This document shows, in pieces, positions 1 to 10,078 of a stretch of 64,000 nucleotides of DNA. Made by a program: the position numbers and the translations under genes. Origin of the DNA: Aristaeella lactis (GTDB lineage: Bacteria > Bacillota > Clostridia > Christensenellales > Aristaeellaceae); assembly GCF_018118585.1 (NCBI RefSeq), contig NZ_CP069421.1:3162001-3226000 (forward strand), given 5' to 3'. Every line of letters starts with the position of its first letter. Position 1 is the first letter of the stretch. The notes under the pieces were generated by a model. It made no database searches and was not told the origin of the DNA. It saw only the letters and a program-made list of their open reading frames with translations.

Positions 1-1062
1 CATCTGCTGTACGCAGGGCTTCGGCTGTTCGTTCTCATCAAAGAGCAGGGGATGCTGCTTGATGATGGGACTGCCGGGCTTGAGGCCGAAGAAGTCCAGC
101 CAAGTGTAGTCATCAGATACACCCCAGGTGGTGACGGAGTCGATGACATCTGAATAGCTGCGGTAGATCTCAAAGAGCTTTACGTAGATCTCACTGATCT
201 TGGCCAGCTTTTCGGGGGTGGTCTTCAGGGCATCCTTGATGTATTCATCAAACCCGGGATCGCCCGGCTTAAGGCGGTAGGAGCCCTGGTTGAAGGTGGC
301 CATCATGGAAATATCCAGCTCGGTCACATGGATCCGCAGGCCCATGTTCGCGTAGATCTCAATGGAACGCTTGATCTCATCATAATCGGGAACAGCCATA
401 TGGTGCTGCTGCATGCCGATGCCGTCGACGCGACAGCCTTTTTCCTGCAGGTTGCGGATCAGGCTGACGATACGGTCACGCTTGTCCGGTACGGTTTCGC
501 TGTAATCGTTGTAGAACAGCTGGGCATCAGGCGCGGCATATTTGGCCATGGAACGGAAGGCGGCTTCAATGAAGCCTATGCCGCAGAGCTTATAGTATTC
601 ACTGTGACGGTAAACCGGGCTTTCACCGGGATTCTTTACCGGATCGGGTATATCATCCCGGGTGGCTTCGTTAACAACGTCCCAGGCATACACATCCGGG
701 TTGAAGTGTTCGCAGAGGGCTTTGCTGTGGGCGTCAATACGCTCATAGATCAGTTCCGGCGCGGCGGGCTTATCGCCGTCCAGATACATCCAGGCGGGGG
801 TCTGGTTATGCCAGACAGGCGCGTGCGCCCGGATTTTAATTCCCATTTCCCGGGCCAGGGTGATGATGGGTTCCGCATGATCGAAATTGAAATGGCCTTC
901 TTCCGGTTCGGTGGGCTCGTACTTCATTTCGTTTTCGGCGGTCAGGCTGTTGAACTGCGTCTTAAGCAGGTCACGGTGGCGGGCAATACAAAAAGGCGAA
1001 ACCGCCGCCCCGATCTTAAAATATTTCTCATAGGATTTGGCCAGAGAAATGATCTCACTCAT
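1..1062 (-). CDS. GH10 endo-1,4-beta-xylanase, 3' end beyond the window
   Basis: Hydrolyses internal beta-1,4 xylosidic bonds. The reverse strand reads 354 codons with no stop before base 1, so the C-terminus is missing. The acid/base Glu132 lies in DVVNEAT and the nucleophile Glu248 in HVTELDI; WGVSDDYTWL near the edge is the usual GH10 C-terminal signature. The start is ATG at 1062 behind a GGAGGAAAC ribosome site. No signal peptide is visible, so it is probably cytoplasmic and acts on imported xylo-oligosaccharides. The LacI regulator and GH51 arabinofuranosidase within 3 kb support an arabinoxylan role. GH10 family assignment is firm; the exact substrate is inferred. Confidence 0.95.
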   Translation of the reverse strand, partial: MSEIISLAKSYEKYFKIGAAVSPFCIARHRDLLKTQFNSLTAENEMKYEPTEPEEGHFNFDHAEPIITLAREMGIKIRAHAPVWHNQTPAWMYLDGDKPAAPELIYERIDAHSKALCEHFNPDVYAWDVVNEATRDDIPDPVKNPGESPVYRHSEYYKLCGIGFIEAAFRSMAKYAAPDAQLFYNDYSETVPDKRDRIVSLIRNLQEKGCRVDGIGMQQHHMAVPDYDEIKRSIEIYANMGLRIHVTELDISMMATFNQGSYRLKPGDPGFDEYIKDALKTTPEKLAKISEIYVKLFEIYRSYSDVIDSVTTWGVSDDYTWLDFFGLKPGSPIIKQHPLLFDENEQPKPCVQQM

Positions 1063-1224
1063 GGTGTTTCCTCCCTGCTGATGTGGCATACCAGACACCG
1101 GCTGCGGGCCGGAAGCTATATCAATATTATGATTGTAAAACTTACATGATGTCAATGAGGGCGGAGAATGGATACATCGAAAAAACAAGAAAAATGTCCT
1201 GTAACCAAAAGACTTTTGTGTTCC

Positions 1225-1253
1225 TTGCCAATGACCCGTAATCCCGCTACAAT
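1225..1253 (+). promoter_or_regulatory. Sigma-A-type promoter for the ylmH-like gene
   Basis: TTGCCA (1225-1230) and TACAAT (1248-1253) are separated by 17 bp, and the gene starts about 55 bp downstream. Confidence 0.6.
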
Positions 1254-1308
1254 GGAGCCTGACAGGAGAAAATACATCCTGTGAACCGCTGAATGAACGG
1301 AAGGTTTT

Positions 1309-2067
1309 GTGATAAAAATGACAGCAAATGACACGGCGCTCCGCCACCTGCTGGATCTGTGCCGCAGGAGTGAAAAAACCGGGCGCTGGCAGTATTCCGG
1401 TTTTCTGACTCCGGCGGAGCAGGATGAGCTGCTCCGTTGCCCGGAGGCGGCCGGCTTTTCCTATGTGCTGACCGGCGGATACGAGGCGGCGGAGAGGAAG
1501 ATCCTGGCGGCGGGAAATGAAGCGGAGGCAGGACCGCCGGAGATCCCGATCAGCGTGGTGGCGGTGAAGCCGAAATCACTGAAATACGCGGAGGATCTGA
1601 GTCACCGGGATTATCTGGGCGCGATCATGAACCTGGGCATTGAGCGCAGCCTGGTAGGGGATATCCTGGTGCGGGACAAGCAAGCCTGGTTTTTCTGCCT
1701 GACAACGGCGGCGGAAATGCTGGCTTCCGCCCTTACGCAGGTGCGCAGGACTTCCGTGACCGCCGAGGTGACCGGAACGGATATCCCGGAGGTACAGCCT
1801 GTATACGCGCCGATCCGGCTGAATGTGATCTCCGAACGGCTTGACGCGGTAACGGCTGCCTTTACCGGGCTTTCCCGGGGACAGGCGGACAAGCTGTTCG
1901 CCGCGGAAAAGGTTTTTGTAAACGGACGGAATGTGACGGACCGGAGCTCAAAACTGAAGGAAGGTGACATCCTTTCGGTACGGGGCTTCGGCAAGGCTGT
2001 TTATGACGGAATAGAGCATGAAACAAAAAAGAACAGGCTGTGGGTCAGCCTGCGAAAATACGTCTGA
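1309..2067 (+). CDS. YlmH-like S4-domain RNA-binding protein
   Basis: A 252-residue protein of the YlmH family, which carries a C-terminal S4 RNA-binding fold and is linked in Firmicutes to ribosome-associated functions and cell-division gene clusters. The central DYLGAIMNLGIERSLVGDI segment is typical. The S4 domain covers roughly residues 180-240 (SRGQADKLF, VFVNGRNV, KLKEGDILSVRG). Two starts are possible: GTG at 1309, only 4 nt after GGAAGG, or ATG at 1318, 13 nt after it; neither spacing is ideal. It stands alone here rather than in a division cluster, with its own promoter and a downstream hairpin. Family call is firm; a specific function in this organism is not shown. Confidence 0.85.
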   Translation: MIKMTANDTALRHLLDLCRRSEKTGRWQYSGFLTPAEQDELLRCPEAAGFSYVLTGGYEAAERKILAAGNEAEAGPPEIPISVVAVKPKSLKYAEDLSHRDYLGAIMNLGIERSLVGDILVRDKQAWFFCLTTAAEMLASALTQVRRTSVTAEVTGTDIPEVQPVYAPIRLNVISERLDAVTAAFTGLSRGQADKLFAAEKVFVNGRNVTDRSSKLKEGDILSVRGFGKAVYDGIEHETKKNRLWVSLRKYV

Positions 2068-2070
2068 CGG

Positions 2071-2098
2071 AATGACCGGACCCGCGGGACCGGTCATT
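2071..2098. terminator. Terminator between ylmH-like gene and msrA
   Basis: A 9-bp perfect stem, AATGACCGG with CCGGTCATT, followed by TTT on the plus strand. The right arm overlaps the msrA stop codon, so it lies between convergent genes and may serve the plus-strand gene. Confidence 0.6.
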
Positions 2099-2582
2099 TT
2101 CCGATGCTGAAATACTGATTCGGGATATGGCAGTAGCCGCCGGGGTTTTTATCCAGGTATTTCTGGTGGTATTCTTCCGCGGAGAAGAAATTCCGGAGGG
2201 GTTCCAGTTCAACAGCCAGCTTCGCGCCAGCTTTTTCTTCTTCCTTCTGCCAGACAGCCCGGATCTCCGGAAGAAGGGTTTCATCTGTGTAGTAGATGCC
2301 GGTGCGGTACTGGATCCCTTCATCATGTCCCTGACGGTTAACCGAGAGCGGATCGATGACCATGAAATAATACTTCAGCAGTTCTGTAAGGGAAATACGG
2401 GTTTCATCATAGTCGATCCGGAGCGTTTCGGCATGGCCGCTGTCCGCGCATACCTCTTCATAGGAGGGAGCTTTGTCCGGGCCGTTTGCGTAGCCGACTT
2501 CGGTGCGGAGAACACCGCTGAACTGATCAAAGAATTTCTGCATTCCCCAGAAGCAGCCACCGGCAAGCCAAATGGTTTTCAT
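2094..2582 (-). CDS. msrA: Peptide-methionine (S)-S-oxide reductase MsrA
   Basis: Reduces the S-epimer of methionine sulfoxide in oxidised proteins, a cytosolic repair role. The 162-residue length is normal for single-domain MsrA. The catalytic Cys10 is in GGCFWGM at the N-terminus, and the family motifs TEVGYANG, DPLSVNRQG, YRTGIYY and AEEYHQKYL follow in order. The start is ATG at 2582 behind AAAGGAG. No MsrB is fused or adjacent. It is convergent with the ylmH-like gene and separated from the LacI gene by 34 bp, so it may be co-transcribed with that upstream gene. Confidence 0.95.
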   Translation of the reverse strand: MKTIWLAGGCFWGMQKFFDQFSGVLRTEVGYANGPDKAPSYEEVCADSGHAETLRIDYDETRISLTELLKYYFMVIDPLSVNRQGHDEGIQYRTGIYYTDETLLPEIRAVWQKEEEKAGAKLAVELEPLRNFFSAEEYHQKYLDKNPGGYCHIPNQYFSIGK

Positions 2583-2616
2583 GATATAAACTCCTTTTGC
2601 GATATTGTGTTATGAT

Positions 2617-3642
2617 TCAGCCAACTGTGCAGGGCGGAGCGGCAGTTCCTTCATCGAACAGCGTGACGGGCAGGATGATCTCCTGCGGCGGAAGATCGGG
2701 CTTTTCAATTCGCTCCAGCAGCAGGCGGACGCCTTCGGAGGCAACTTTATCGCCGTTGGCAAAAATACTGGTCAGCTTTGGCAGATAGGGGATCTCCCCG
2801 CGCAGGTGGTCAAAGCTGACGATGGAGATATCCCGCGGGATCTCCAGTCCCATGGAAGACAGTTCCAGCATGACGGGATAAGCCACTTCATCGCGGAAGG
2901 AAACAACGGCGGTATAGTCCAGCGGAACAAGCAGTTCCTTCAACCGGGATTCAGAGTGAGCCGCCTCCACCTTTTCACCCGGGACAATACGGATATTGCA
3001 TTCAGGGATCTGGTATTCCTTCATGGCCTGCATGAAACCTGCCAGACGGTCGGGCTGGGAACTGGAGCGGTCTTCACCGGACAGGAAGAGATAATGCTTG
3101 TGGCCAAGGTTGGCCAGGTGGACACCTGCCAGATAGCCGCCGCGGCGGTCATCACACCGGACACTGTCCAGGACGATGTCGCGGACCCGGCGGTCCAGGA
3201 GAACAAAGGGCATATGGTTCTTCCGCATGATCTCAATATGATCGCGGTTGTTGTAGTAAGGGAAGTACAGGATCCCGTCCACTGCCTGGGAAATGGCGGA
3301 GCGGATCAGGTGTTCACCCAGCTCTTCACTGAAGCCCATGCACAGCACCATGATGTTATAACCGGCCTTGCGCAGTTCTCTGTCCATGGTGGTGAGCATA
3401 TGGCAGAAATGCAGGTTGTGAACGTCATTGACGATAACCGCAATATTGCCGCTTTTCCCGGAACGCAGGGAAGAGGCAAGGGAGTTGCGGATATAGCCCA
3501 TCTGCAGAGCGGTATCCCGGATCTTTTTCCGGGTGGATTCCGGCAGTCGGGTATCCCCGCGGAGTGCCCTGGATACCGTGTTGACGGTATAACCGCACGC
3601 GCCCGCGACATCCCGTAGGGTAATACGGCTGACGCTCCTCAT
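2617..3642 (-). CDS. LacI-family transcriptional repressor
   Basis: A 341-residue regulator. The N-terminal helix-turn-helix (residues 4-25: ITLRDVAGACGYTVNTVSRA) and the hinge helix (SLRSGKSGNI) precede a periplasmic-binding-protein-like effector domain with RPDLP-type C-terminal sequence. ATG at 3642 is preferred because it lies 7 nt after GGAGG; the upstream in-frame ATG at 3663 would precede that ribosome site. It is divergent from the GH51 gene and near the GH10 gene, so it probably controls arabinoxylan use in response to a pentose or oligosaccharide. The effector is not determinable from sequence. Confidence 0.92.
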   Translation of the reverse strand: MRSVSRITLRDVAGACGYTVNTVSRALRGDTRLPESTRKKIRDTALQMGYIRNSLASSLRSGKSGNIAVIVNDVHNLHFCHMLTTMDRELRKAGYNIMVLCMGFSEELGEHLIRSAISQAVDGILYFPYYNNRDHIEIMRKNHMPFVLLDRRVRDIVLDSVRCDDRRGGYLAGVHLANLGHKHYLFLSGEDRSSSQPDRLAGFMQAMKEYQIPECNIRIVPGEKVEAAHSESRLKELLVPLDYTAVVSFRDEVAYPVMLELSSMGLEIPRDISIVSFDHLRGEIPYLPKLTSIFANGDKVASEGVRLLLERIEKPDLPPQEIILPVTLFDEGTAAPPCTVG

Positions 3643-3747
3643 ATGCATTCCTCCATGAACCAATTTAAGCTATTATACCATGAATCCGGGGTCAATTTCC
3701 TGTGTTTGTGAAGATTGATAAAAAAAAGAACAAGGGACATTTTTTGT

Positions 3748-3776
3748 TTGACAATTCACCGGTCGGGATATATCAT
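3748..3776 (+). promoter_or_regulatory. GH51 promoter with possible LacI operator downstream
   Basis: TTGACA (3748-3753), a 17-bp spacer and TATCAT (3771-3776). Just downstream, at 3790-3805, GGATAACGATAATC is a CG-centred, imperfect dyad in a position where a LacI-type repressor would block transcription. The promoter is convincing; the operator is a guess. Confidence 0.65.
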
Positions 3777-3779
3777 TAA

Positions 3780-5351
<1,572 letters not shown>

Positions 5352-5376
5352 TCAGATAATCTGACAGATAAAAAGA

Positions 5377-5410
5377 GGACCTTTCATCCCGGGATGAAAG
5401 GTCCCTTTTT
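5377..5410. terminator. Strong intrinsic terminator after GH51
   Basis: Perfect 14-bp inverted repeat (GGACCTTTCATCCC with GGGATGAAAGGTCC) followed by CTTTTT. A-rich sequence on the other side suggests it also ends the convergent DUF6273 gene. Confidence 0.9.
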
Positions 5411-5425
5411 ATGTGAAGCGCTCTG

Positions 5426-6163
5426 TTATTTATTCAGGCTGTTCAAATCCACCCAGAGCGCGGGGCGGACAGCTGTGTTGTTGAAATGAATGTTGCTGAA
5501 CATTTCGCTGCCGTCATATTCAACTTCAAGCGCGTTGTACAGGGCGTCAGCGGGAGAACGGAGCCACCAGGAGCAACCGGCACCGTCCACAGCCGCCTCG
5601 CTTTCTGTATAGAAGACACCATGAGCTTTGGCAACCTCAGTAGGGGCGCACAGCCTGTCTTCCTGTTTGGCAAAATAGGTCTGGAAAGCTTCCCGGTAGC
5701 TGAGCAGGAAAAGCTTATCCTGGGTATCCGCTCCGCCGTCAATGCTGTAGGCGCTGCCCTGGCCCGCACCGTTTACCACGGTCGTGGTCTGGATGGCTGC
5801 CTGTTCCTCAGGAGTGAAAGAGCTCTGCAGGAATTCGTTGTTCAGCCAGCCGCGCAGGGAGCATTTTTCCCAGGCAGCATCGTCCTTGCCGTCATGATAG
5901 GGAACGGAGTCCAGGCCGTACCGGCTGATGAGCAGGCTTTTGCCGTCCTGCTCGTCCAGTACGATCCATTCAATGGCTTCAGCGCCGTTGTCGGGGTTGT
6001 TGTCCTGTTCAAAGGTGCCCATGGTTACGATTTTCCTGGTATCGGCACCAGTCTTCAGGGTCTCGGCGTTGGAGCCTCCGATGTCGAAAATATGTACAGC
6101 GAGTACGATCGCAAAAAGGATAATTCCGATTCTTCTTAATACGATGTTATCATAGGTTTCCAT
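5426..6163 (-). CDS. DUF6273-domain protein with N-terminal membrane anchor
   Basis: A 245-residue protein. Residues about 10-27 form one hydrophobic segment, and the rest is predicted outside the membrane. The body resembles DUF6273: IEWIVLDEQDGKSLLIS near residue 65, WLNNEF, TPEEQAAI, and the closing SWWLRSP...VRPALWVDL. Such domains are common in gut Clostridia on membrane-anchored or secreted proteins; no enzymatic role is known to me. The start ATG at 6163 follows GGAGGG by 8 nt. A 16-bp palindrome lies 62 bp upstream (6225-6240). Single gene, convergent with GH51. Family call is good; function unknown. Confidence 0.8.
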   Translation of the reverse strand: METYDNIVLRRIGIILFAIVLAVHIFDIGGSNAETLKTGADTRKIVTMGTFEQDNNPDNGAEAIEWIVLDEQDGKSLLISRYGLDSVPYHDGKDDAAWEKCSLRGWLNNEFLQSSFTPEEQAAIQTTTVVNGAGQGSAYSIDGGADTQDKLFLLSYREAFQTYFAKQEDRLCAPTEVAKAHGVFYTESEAAVDGAGCSWWLRSPADALYNALEVEYDGSEMFSNIHFNNTAVRPALWVDLNSLNK

Positions 6164-6224
6164 TGGTTCATCCCTCCTTGGCTATGAGAATAGCAGATGA
6201 ACCTTACTTTCAGGTGACTTTCTT

Positions 6225-6240
6225 CTTACAGTTTCGTAAG
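6225..6240. promoter_or_regulatory. 16-bp inverted repeat upstream of the DUF6273 gene
   Basis: CTTACAGTTTCGTAAG has 5-bp arms CTTAC/GTAAG. The layout TTAC-N6-GTAA resembles operators of response regulators that control antimicrobial-peptide stress genes. A 14/16 match occurs at 7481-7496. Regulator unknown. Confidence 0.4.
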
Positions 6241-6292
6241 GTAGGGAAACAGCGGCAAACAGCTCGGGAACAGAATCCGGGCTATAAAGAAC

Positions 6293-6313
6293 GGGGACGG
6301 ATCAACCGTCCCC
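6293..6313 (-). terminator. Hairpin terminator after the U32-like gene
   Basis: GGGGACGG, a 5-nt loop, and CCGTCCCC, followed on the minus strand by GTTCTTTAT. It lies about 70 bp after the stop at 6382; the U tract is interrupted. Confidence 0.5.
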
Positions 6314-6381
6314 TTGTCCTGCGCTTCACGCATTCATCACCTTTTCATTGCTGTAAAGCAGCACAGCGTGACCCTGTCACG

Positions 6382-7278
6382 CTAGAATATATCCAGCATG
6401 CTGTCCAGGTAGATTTCTTCCCTGACCCGGAGCTGGTATTCCGGCTTTGTCATATAGTACAGCAGGAACTCCAGTACGATGGCGCTTCCCAGGCTCCGTC
6501 CCTCAATCTTGAAATGATGGAAACCCTTCGGAAGGTAAGTCTCCCGGATATCCCGGATTCCGATGAATCCCGGATTTTTCATTGCGTCCGAAAAGCGGTA
6601 TCCCCGCTCCGCGTCCGGGGAAATGCAGACGTGATCTTCCACGTCTTCCCCCAGACTCTTCCGGCTGACGTTCTCATAGCAGTTTTTCCGGTCATAGCAG
6701 TCAAACCAGCAGCATTCGTTGCAGAGATATTCCACTTTGGCCTTCCGGACTTCCGTCAGCCCGCACTCCGGCAGCACCTTGTTGAGCCGAAAATCCGGTA
6801 CCACATACCGGAACTCCTTCCGGTCCAGTTCATTGATACAGTCCCGGATGTCCGTCAGCACCTTCGTTGTAGAGGAAACAAAATAGAAGCCCGGGTACTT
6901 GTTCCGGATATACTTCAGCAGCAGATCCGAGGAGATGATGATCCCGCCGGGCACGTCCCCGCTATTCCCGAACATAACGCAGAGCGCGTTGCATTTCCTG
7001 TCCGCCAGATGCTCCTCTTTCAGCAGGGAATTACTGAAGGTCAGCCGCGGGGAAATGCCGTATTCCTTCACCAGGGCAAGTACTTTTTCCGGATCCGCAT
7101 CCCCGAACCCGACGCGCCCGCCGCCCCAGATACAGTCACAGGGGGCACCGTAGATTGAACCGATTTCGCACCAGTCATAGAAGTATTCCCTGTGCTCCCG
7201 GAACAGGGGCAGAAACACCTTATAAAGATCATAAAACTCAAACAAACCCGGCAGATGATAATACGCCTTTTGTTCCAT
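6382..7278 (-). CDS. U32-peptidase-like protein with cysteine cluster
   Basis: A 298-residue protein with features of the U32 family, whose members include collagenase-type peptidases and tRNA/ubiquinone hydroxylation factors. The clue is the C-terminal FHHFKIEGRS (FKIEGR at 256-261) together with a cysteine-rich stretch, Cys186, 189, 190, 194 and 200, where U32 proteins carry ligands for a 4Fe-4S cluster. The N-terminal half could form the TIM barrel. Sequence is short and divergent for the family (usually about 400 residues), so activity is uncertain. ATG at 7278 follows AGGAGGG by 11 nt. It is a single gene, divergent from the MATE pump. Confidence 0.55.
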   Translation of the reverse strand: MEQKAYYHLPGLFEFYDLYKVFLPLFREHREYFYDWCEIGSIYGAPCDCIWGGGRVGFGDADPEKVLALVKEYGISPRLTFSNSLLKEEHLADRKCNALCVMFGNSGDVPGGIIISSDLLLKYIRNKYPGFYFVSSTTKVLTDIRDCINELDRKEFRYVVPDFRLNKVLPECGLTEVRKAKVEYLCNECCWFDCYDRKNCYENVSRKSLGEDVEDHVCISPDAERGYRFSDAMKNPGFIGIRDIRETYLPKGFHHFKIEGRSLGSAIVLEFLLYYMTKPEYQLRVREEIYLDSMLDIF

Positions 7279-7633
7279 CGGTGGTTTTTCCCTCCTGAAA
7301 CGCTGTACCCTTTATAATGTATTGTACCGGACTTGGTCCACGCATGGCAAGCATGTAAAAATATGAACATACAGCTTCCGTTACCAGGGACGGCCGGACA
7401 CCCGACCGGCAGCGCCGGGGCAAGCTTCCGGGATGCCCAATAAAGGAAGAAGCCGTTGATTTTCAACGGTTTCAGAAGTGCTTGCAGTTTCGTATGGTTA
7501 AAGTATCAGAGAATGAATATGGACTTTTAACCGGGGATCGTGTAGGATAAGCGGCATGAGATCAGATCGCTCCGTTTCCGGAAAGGAAAGAGCGGCAGGC
7601 CGCTCATGAGACAGGAAACCGGAGGTGGGATCT
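7279..7633. other. Divergent intergenic region, U32-like gene / MATE pump
   Basis: 355 bp without a gene. It holds the minus-strand promoter at 7321-7350, a small hairpin CCGTTGA-TTT-TCAACGG (7453-7469), and a 16-bp motif CTTGCAGTTTCGTATG (7481-7496) whose TTGCAG may act as a -35 element for the MATE gene with TATCAG at 7504-7509. Confidence 0.5.
7321..7350 (-). promoter_or_regulatory. Promoter for the U32-like gene
   Basis: On the minus strand TTGCCA (7345-7350), an 18-bp spacer and TACAAT (7321-7326), about 43 bp before the start codon. Confidence 0.5.
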
Positions 7634-9031
7634 ATGCGGTTGGGAAGCAGGTTTGACCGTTCCATGCTGGGAACGGTGTTTACCCTTGCCTGGCCGACAA
7701 TGCTGGAACAGCTGACACAGACAGCTGTACAATATATTGACACGGCAATGGTAGGGGCACTCGGAACGCAGGCGACAGCCGCGGTGGGTGCCACAGGTAC
7801 TGTGAACTGGATGATCGGCAGCATCGTGTCTGCGGTTGGAATCGGTTTCCTGGCCTTTATTGCCAGACAGATTGGTGCCGGACATCCGGAACGGGCCAGG
7901 CAAGCCAGTGCACAGGCTTGTCTGGTCACCCTCATCCTGGGTACAGTGCTTACGGCCGTGACAATGCTGAGTGCAAGACAGGTTCCTGTATGGATGCAGG
8001 TGGATCCTGAAATCCGGGATCTGGCGGCACGCTATTTCCTGATCATATATCTTCCCATGCTGTTCAGAACTTCCTCCATCCTGCTGGGGACGGTGCTGCG
8101 ATCCGCGGGAGATACACGCACACCCATGCGGATCGGTATGATCGTGAACGGGATGAACATGATCCTGAACTTCCTGCTGATCTTTCCGTCCCGCACGGTG
8201 TCCGTTCTGAACCTGAGCATTACCCTGCCCGGCGCCGGGCTTGGTGTGGAAGGCGCGGCATGGGCAAGCGCGGTTTCCTTTATATATGGCGGAGCGGCTA
8301 TGATCCGGGCGCTGTGGAAACATCCGGTGATCTCACCGAAAGGACAGTCCTTCCGGCCGGAAGGCAGCATCCTGCGTCCTTGTTTCCGGGTTGCTGTGCC
8401 TAACCTGGCCCAGCGCTTTGCCACGTCCTTCGGTTATGTGGTTTTTGCCTCCATGATCAACGGCCTGGGCGGGATATCGACGGCGGCGCATACCATTGCC
8501 AACACGGTGGAAAGCCTGTTTTATATTCCGGGGTGGGGAATGCAGACAGCAGCAGCGACGCTGAGCGGAAACGCCTATGGCGCAAAAGATCACGAGCGGC
8601 TGAAAAAGCTGGGAGGAACAATCCTGCCGCTGGAGGTCGGGCTGATGATCGTTTCCGGCGCGCTGCTGTTCCTGTTTGCTGAACCGCTGGTCAGGCTGTT
8701 CAGCCGGGATGAAAGCGTGATCCGGCTTGGTGTGACGGTTCTGCGCATGGTGGCGGTATCCGAGCCGTTCTACGGGATCCCCATTGTGGTGGAGGGCCTG
8801 ATGCAGGGTGTAGGAAAAACCACAGCACCTTTTGTTTACAATGTTATCGGTATGTGGGTAGTGAGGATCCTGGGAACATGGATCTGCACCCGATTCCTGG
8901 GCCTGGGTCTGGTAGCGGCCTGGGGATGCATGATCGGCCATAATCTTTTGCTGTTTGTGTTCTTTGTTTTCCATTATTTTACCGGTCGATGGGATCCCTT
9001 TGCCGGGAGAAAAACCCTGCGGGAAGAATGA
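7634..9031 (+). CDS. MATE-family multidrug efflux transporter
   Basis: A 465-residue inner-membrane antiporter with about 12 hydrophobic segments in two repeats of six. N-terminal FTLAWPTMLEQLTQTAVQYI and DTAMVGALG are the standard MATE opening, and the second half restarts at LAQRFATSFGYV. The pump probably exports cationic or amphipathic compounds using a Na+ or H+ gradient; the substrate cannot be read from the sequence. ATG at 7634 follows GGAGGTGGG at the right distance, so the in-frame GTG at 7625 inside that site is rejected. It is transcribed alone and closed by a bidirectional hairpin. A second MATE gene lies at 20683. Confidence 0.93.
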   Translation: MRLGSRFDRSMLGTVFTLAWPTMLEQLTQTAVQYIDTAMVGALGTQATAAVGATGTVNWMIGSIVSAVGIGFLAFIARQIGAGHPERARQASAQACLVTLILGTVLTAVTMLSARQVPVWMQVDPEIRDLAARYFLIIYLPMLFRTSSILLGTVLRSAGDTRTPMRIGMIVNGMNMILNFLLIFPSRTVSVLNLSITLPGAGLGVEGAAWASAVSFIYGGAAMIRALWKHPVISPKGQSFRPEGSILRPCFRVAVPNLAQRFATSFGYVVFASMINGLGGISTAAHTIANTVESLFYIPGWGMQTAAATLSGNAYGAKDHERLKKLGGTILPLEVGLMIVSGALLFLFAEPLVRLFSRDESVIRLGVTVLRMVAVSEPFYGIPIVVEGLMQGVGKTTAPFVYNVIGMWVVRILGTWICTRFLGLGLVAAWGCMIGHNLLLFVFFVFHYFTGRWDPFAGRKTLREE

Positions 9032-9053
9032 GCGGACGATGGAGAAAAGAATA

Positions 9054-9089
9054 AAAACTGCCGGAGCAATTTTGCGCTCCGGCAGTTTT
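9054..9089. terminator. Bidirectional terminator, MATE / methyltransferase
   Basis: AAAACTGCCGGAGC and GCTCCGGCAGTTTT form a perfect 14-bp stem with an 8-nt loop and T-rich ends on both strands, between convergent genes. Confidence 0.9.
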
Positions 9090-9094
9090 CCTGT

Positions 9095-10036
9095 TCAGTC
9101 ATTAATGATAATGTCACCCTCAGCTACCAGATTATCCTTACCCATGCCGCAGACATAGGGGTTGGAGTCATACTGATAACAGAAGTCCAGGAAATCCTTT
9201 TTCTGTTTCGGATCGTTCATGATCTTCACCAGGATCTCCCGCGGGATTGTTCTTCCGAAAGCGCCGGGACCGGAAAGCCGGATATTCCGGACACCGTTTT
9301 CCGCCAGGATGGATTCCAGCTCATCCGGCATGAACCCATAGGTGATACACCAGGGGGCTCCGCCCTGTTCATACTGGGCAATCTCTTCCTCGCCGCCCAT
9401 GAGTCCGTCGGCCCACAGCTTGTCAACGACCTGTTTGTTGAAAGAGAATCCGCTGATCATCTGCTCCCGGTTGGAGATGATCCACTGAACAAAGGGATCA
9501 TCCGCTTTTTCATCCAGGATAAACTGGTTCTTCTGGATCGGATTGGCATAATAGGGCAGGGAACCCAGCCGGCTGGATACGCTGATGATGAATTTCCTGC
9601 GGGCAATGCGCACCAGCTCACTGATGACTTTGTTCTGGTTCGGCCAGGTGTAGGAGATCGGCGCGTCAAAGGACATGACCAGGTCGAATTCATGATCCCG
9701 GTAGGCACTCAGGTCTTCCAGCGCGCCTTTGACGAAGGTGATCCGGTCCAGTACGCCTTCCTTTTCCGCCAGCTCCCGGGCTTTGTCGATCATGGGCTGG
9801 GAAATATCGAAGTGGGTCACCTGGCAGCCCTGCTTTGCCAGCAGGATGGAGAAGCGTCCGCTTCCGGCACCGCCGTCAAACACGGTCCGGATCCCGTCAA
9901 GGTTCTCCAGCAGTCTCCGCTGGATGTGATCCTTCTGGATGATGTCGTCGATATAAGTCGCTTCCCTGCGGCTCTCCAGTTCTCCCTTGTCCGGCAGGTT
10001 CCACTGCCGCTCTGATATTTTCTGACTGTAATTCAT
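9095..10036 (-). CDS. SAM-dependent methyltransferase, class I
   Basis: A 313-residue protein with a Rossmann methyltransferase core. Motif I is VFDGGAGSGRFS (52-63), motif II VTHFDIS with the acidic ribose-binding residue, and post-I DLVMSFDAPISY replaces the usual D-x-P-Y segment. The substrate is unknown. The C-terminal 100 residues have no motif I recognise. It is last in a four-gene minus-strand operon (MutS2-like, GNAT-deaminase, methyltransferase, this gene), 42 bp after the previous gene. ATG at 10036 follows AGGGAG. Methyltransferase class firm, role open. Confidence 0.85.
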   Translation of the reverse strand: MNYSQKISERQWNLPDKGELESRREATYIDDIIQKDHIQRRLLENLDGIRTVFDGGAGSGRFSILLAKQGCQVTHFDISQPMIDKARELAEKEGVLDRITFVKGALEDLSAYRDHEFDLVMSFDAPISYTWPNQNKVISELVRIARRKFIISVSSRLGSLPYYANPIQKNQFILDEKADDPFVQWIISNREQMISGFSFNKQVVDKLWADGLMGGEEEIAQYEQGGAPWCITYGFMPDELESILAENGVRNIRLSGPGAFGRTIPREILVKIMNDPKQKKDFLDFCYQYDSNPYVCGMGKDNLVAEGDIIIND

Positions 10037-10078
10037 TTCTGTTTTTCTCTCCCTGATTGATAATGATTAATAACATAT

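Noticed and set aside
328-1149. A 273-codon plus-strand frame opposite the xylanase
   Set aside because: The minus strand encodes a clear GH10 protein with both catalytic glutamates.
3643-3663. Upstream ATG for the LacI gene
   Set aside because: It lies before the GGAGG site that is correctly spaced for ATG at 3642.
6163-7158. A 331-codon plus-strand frame opposite the U32-like gene
   Set aside because: No ribosome site and no domain; the minus-strand frame has FKIEGR and a cysteine cluster.
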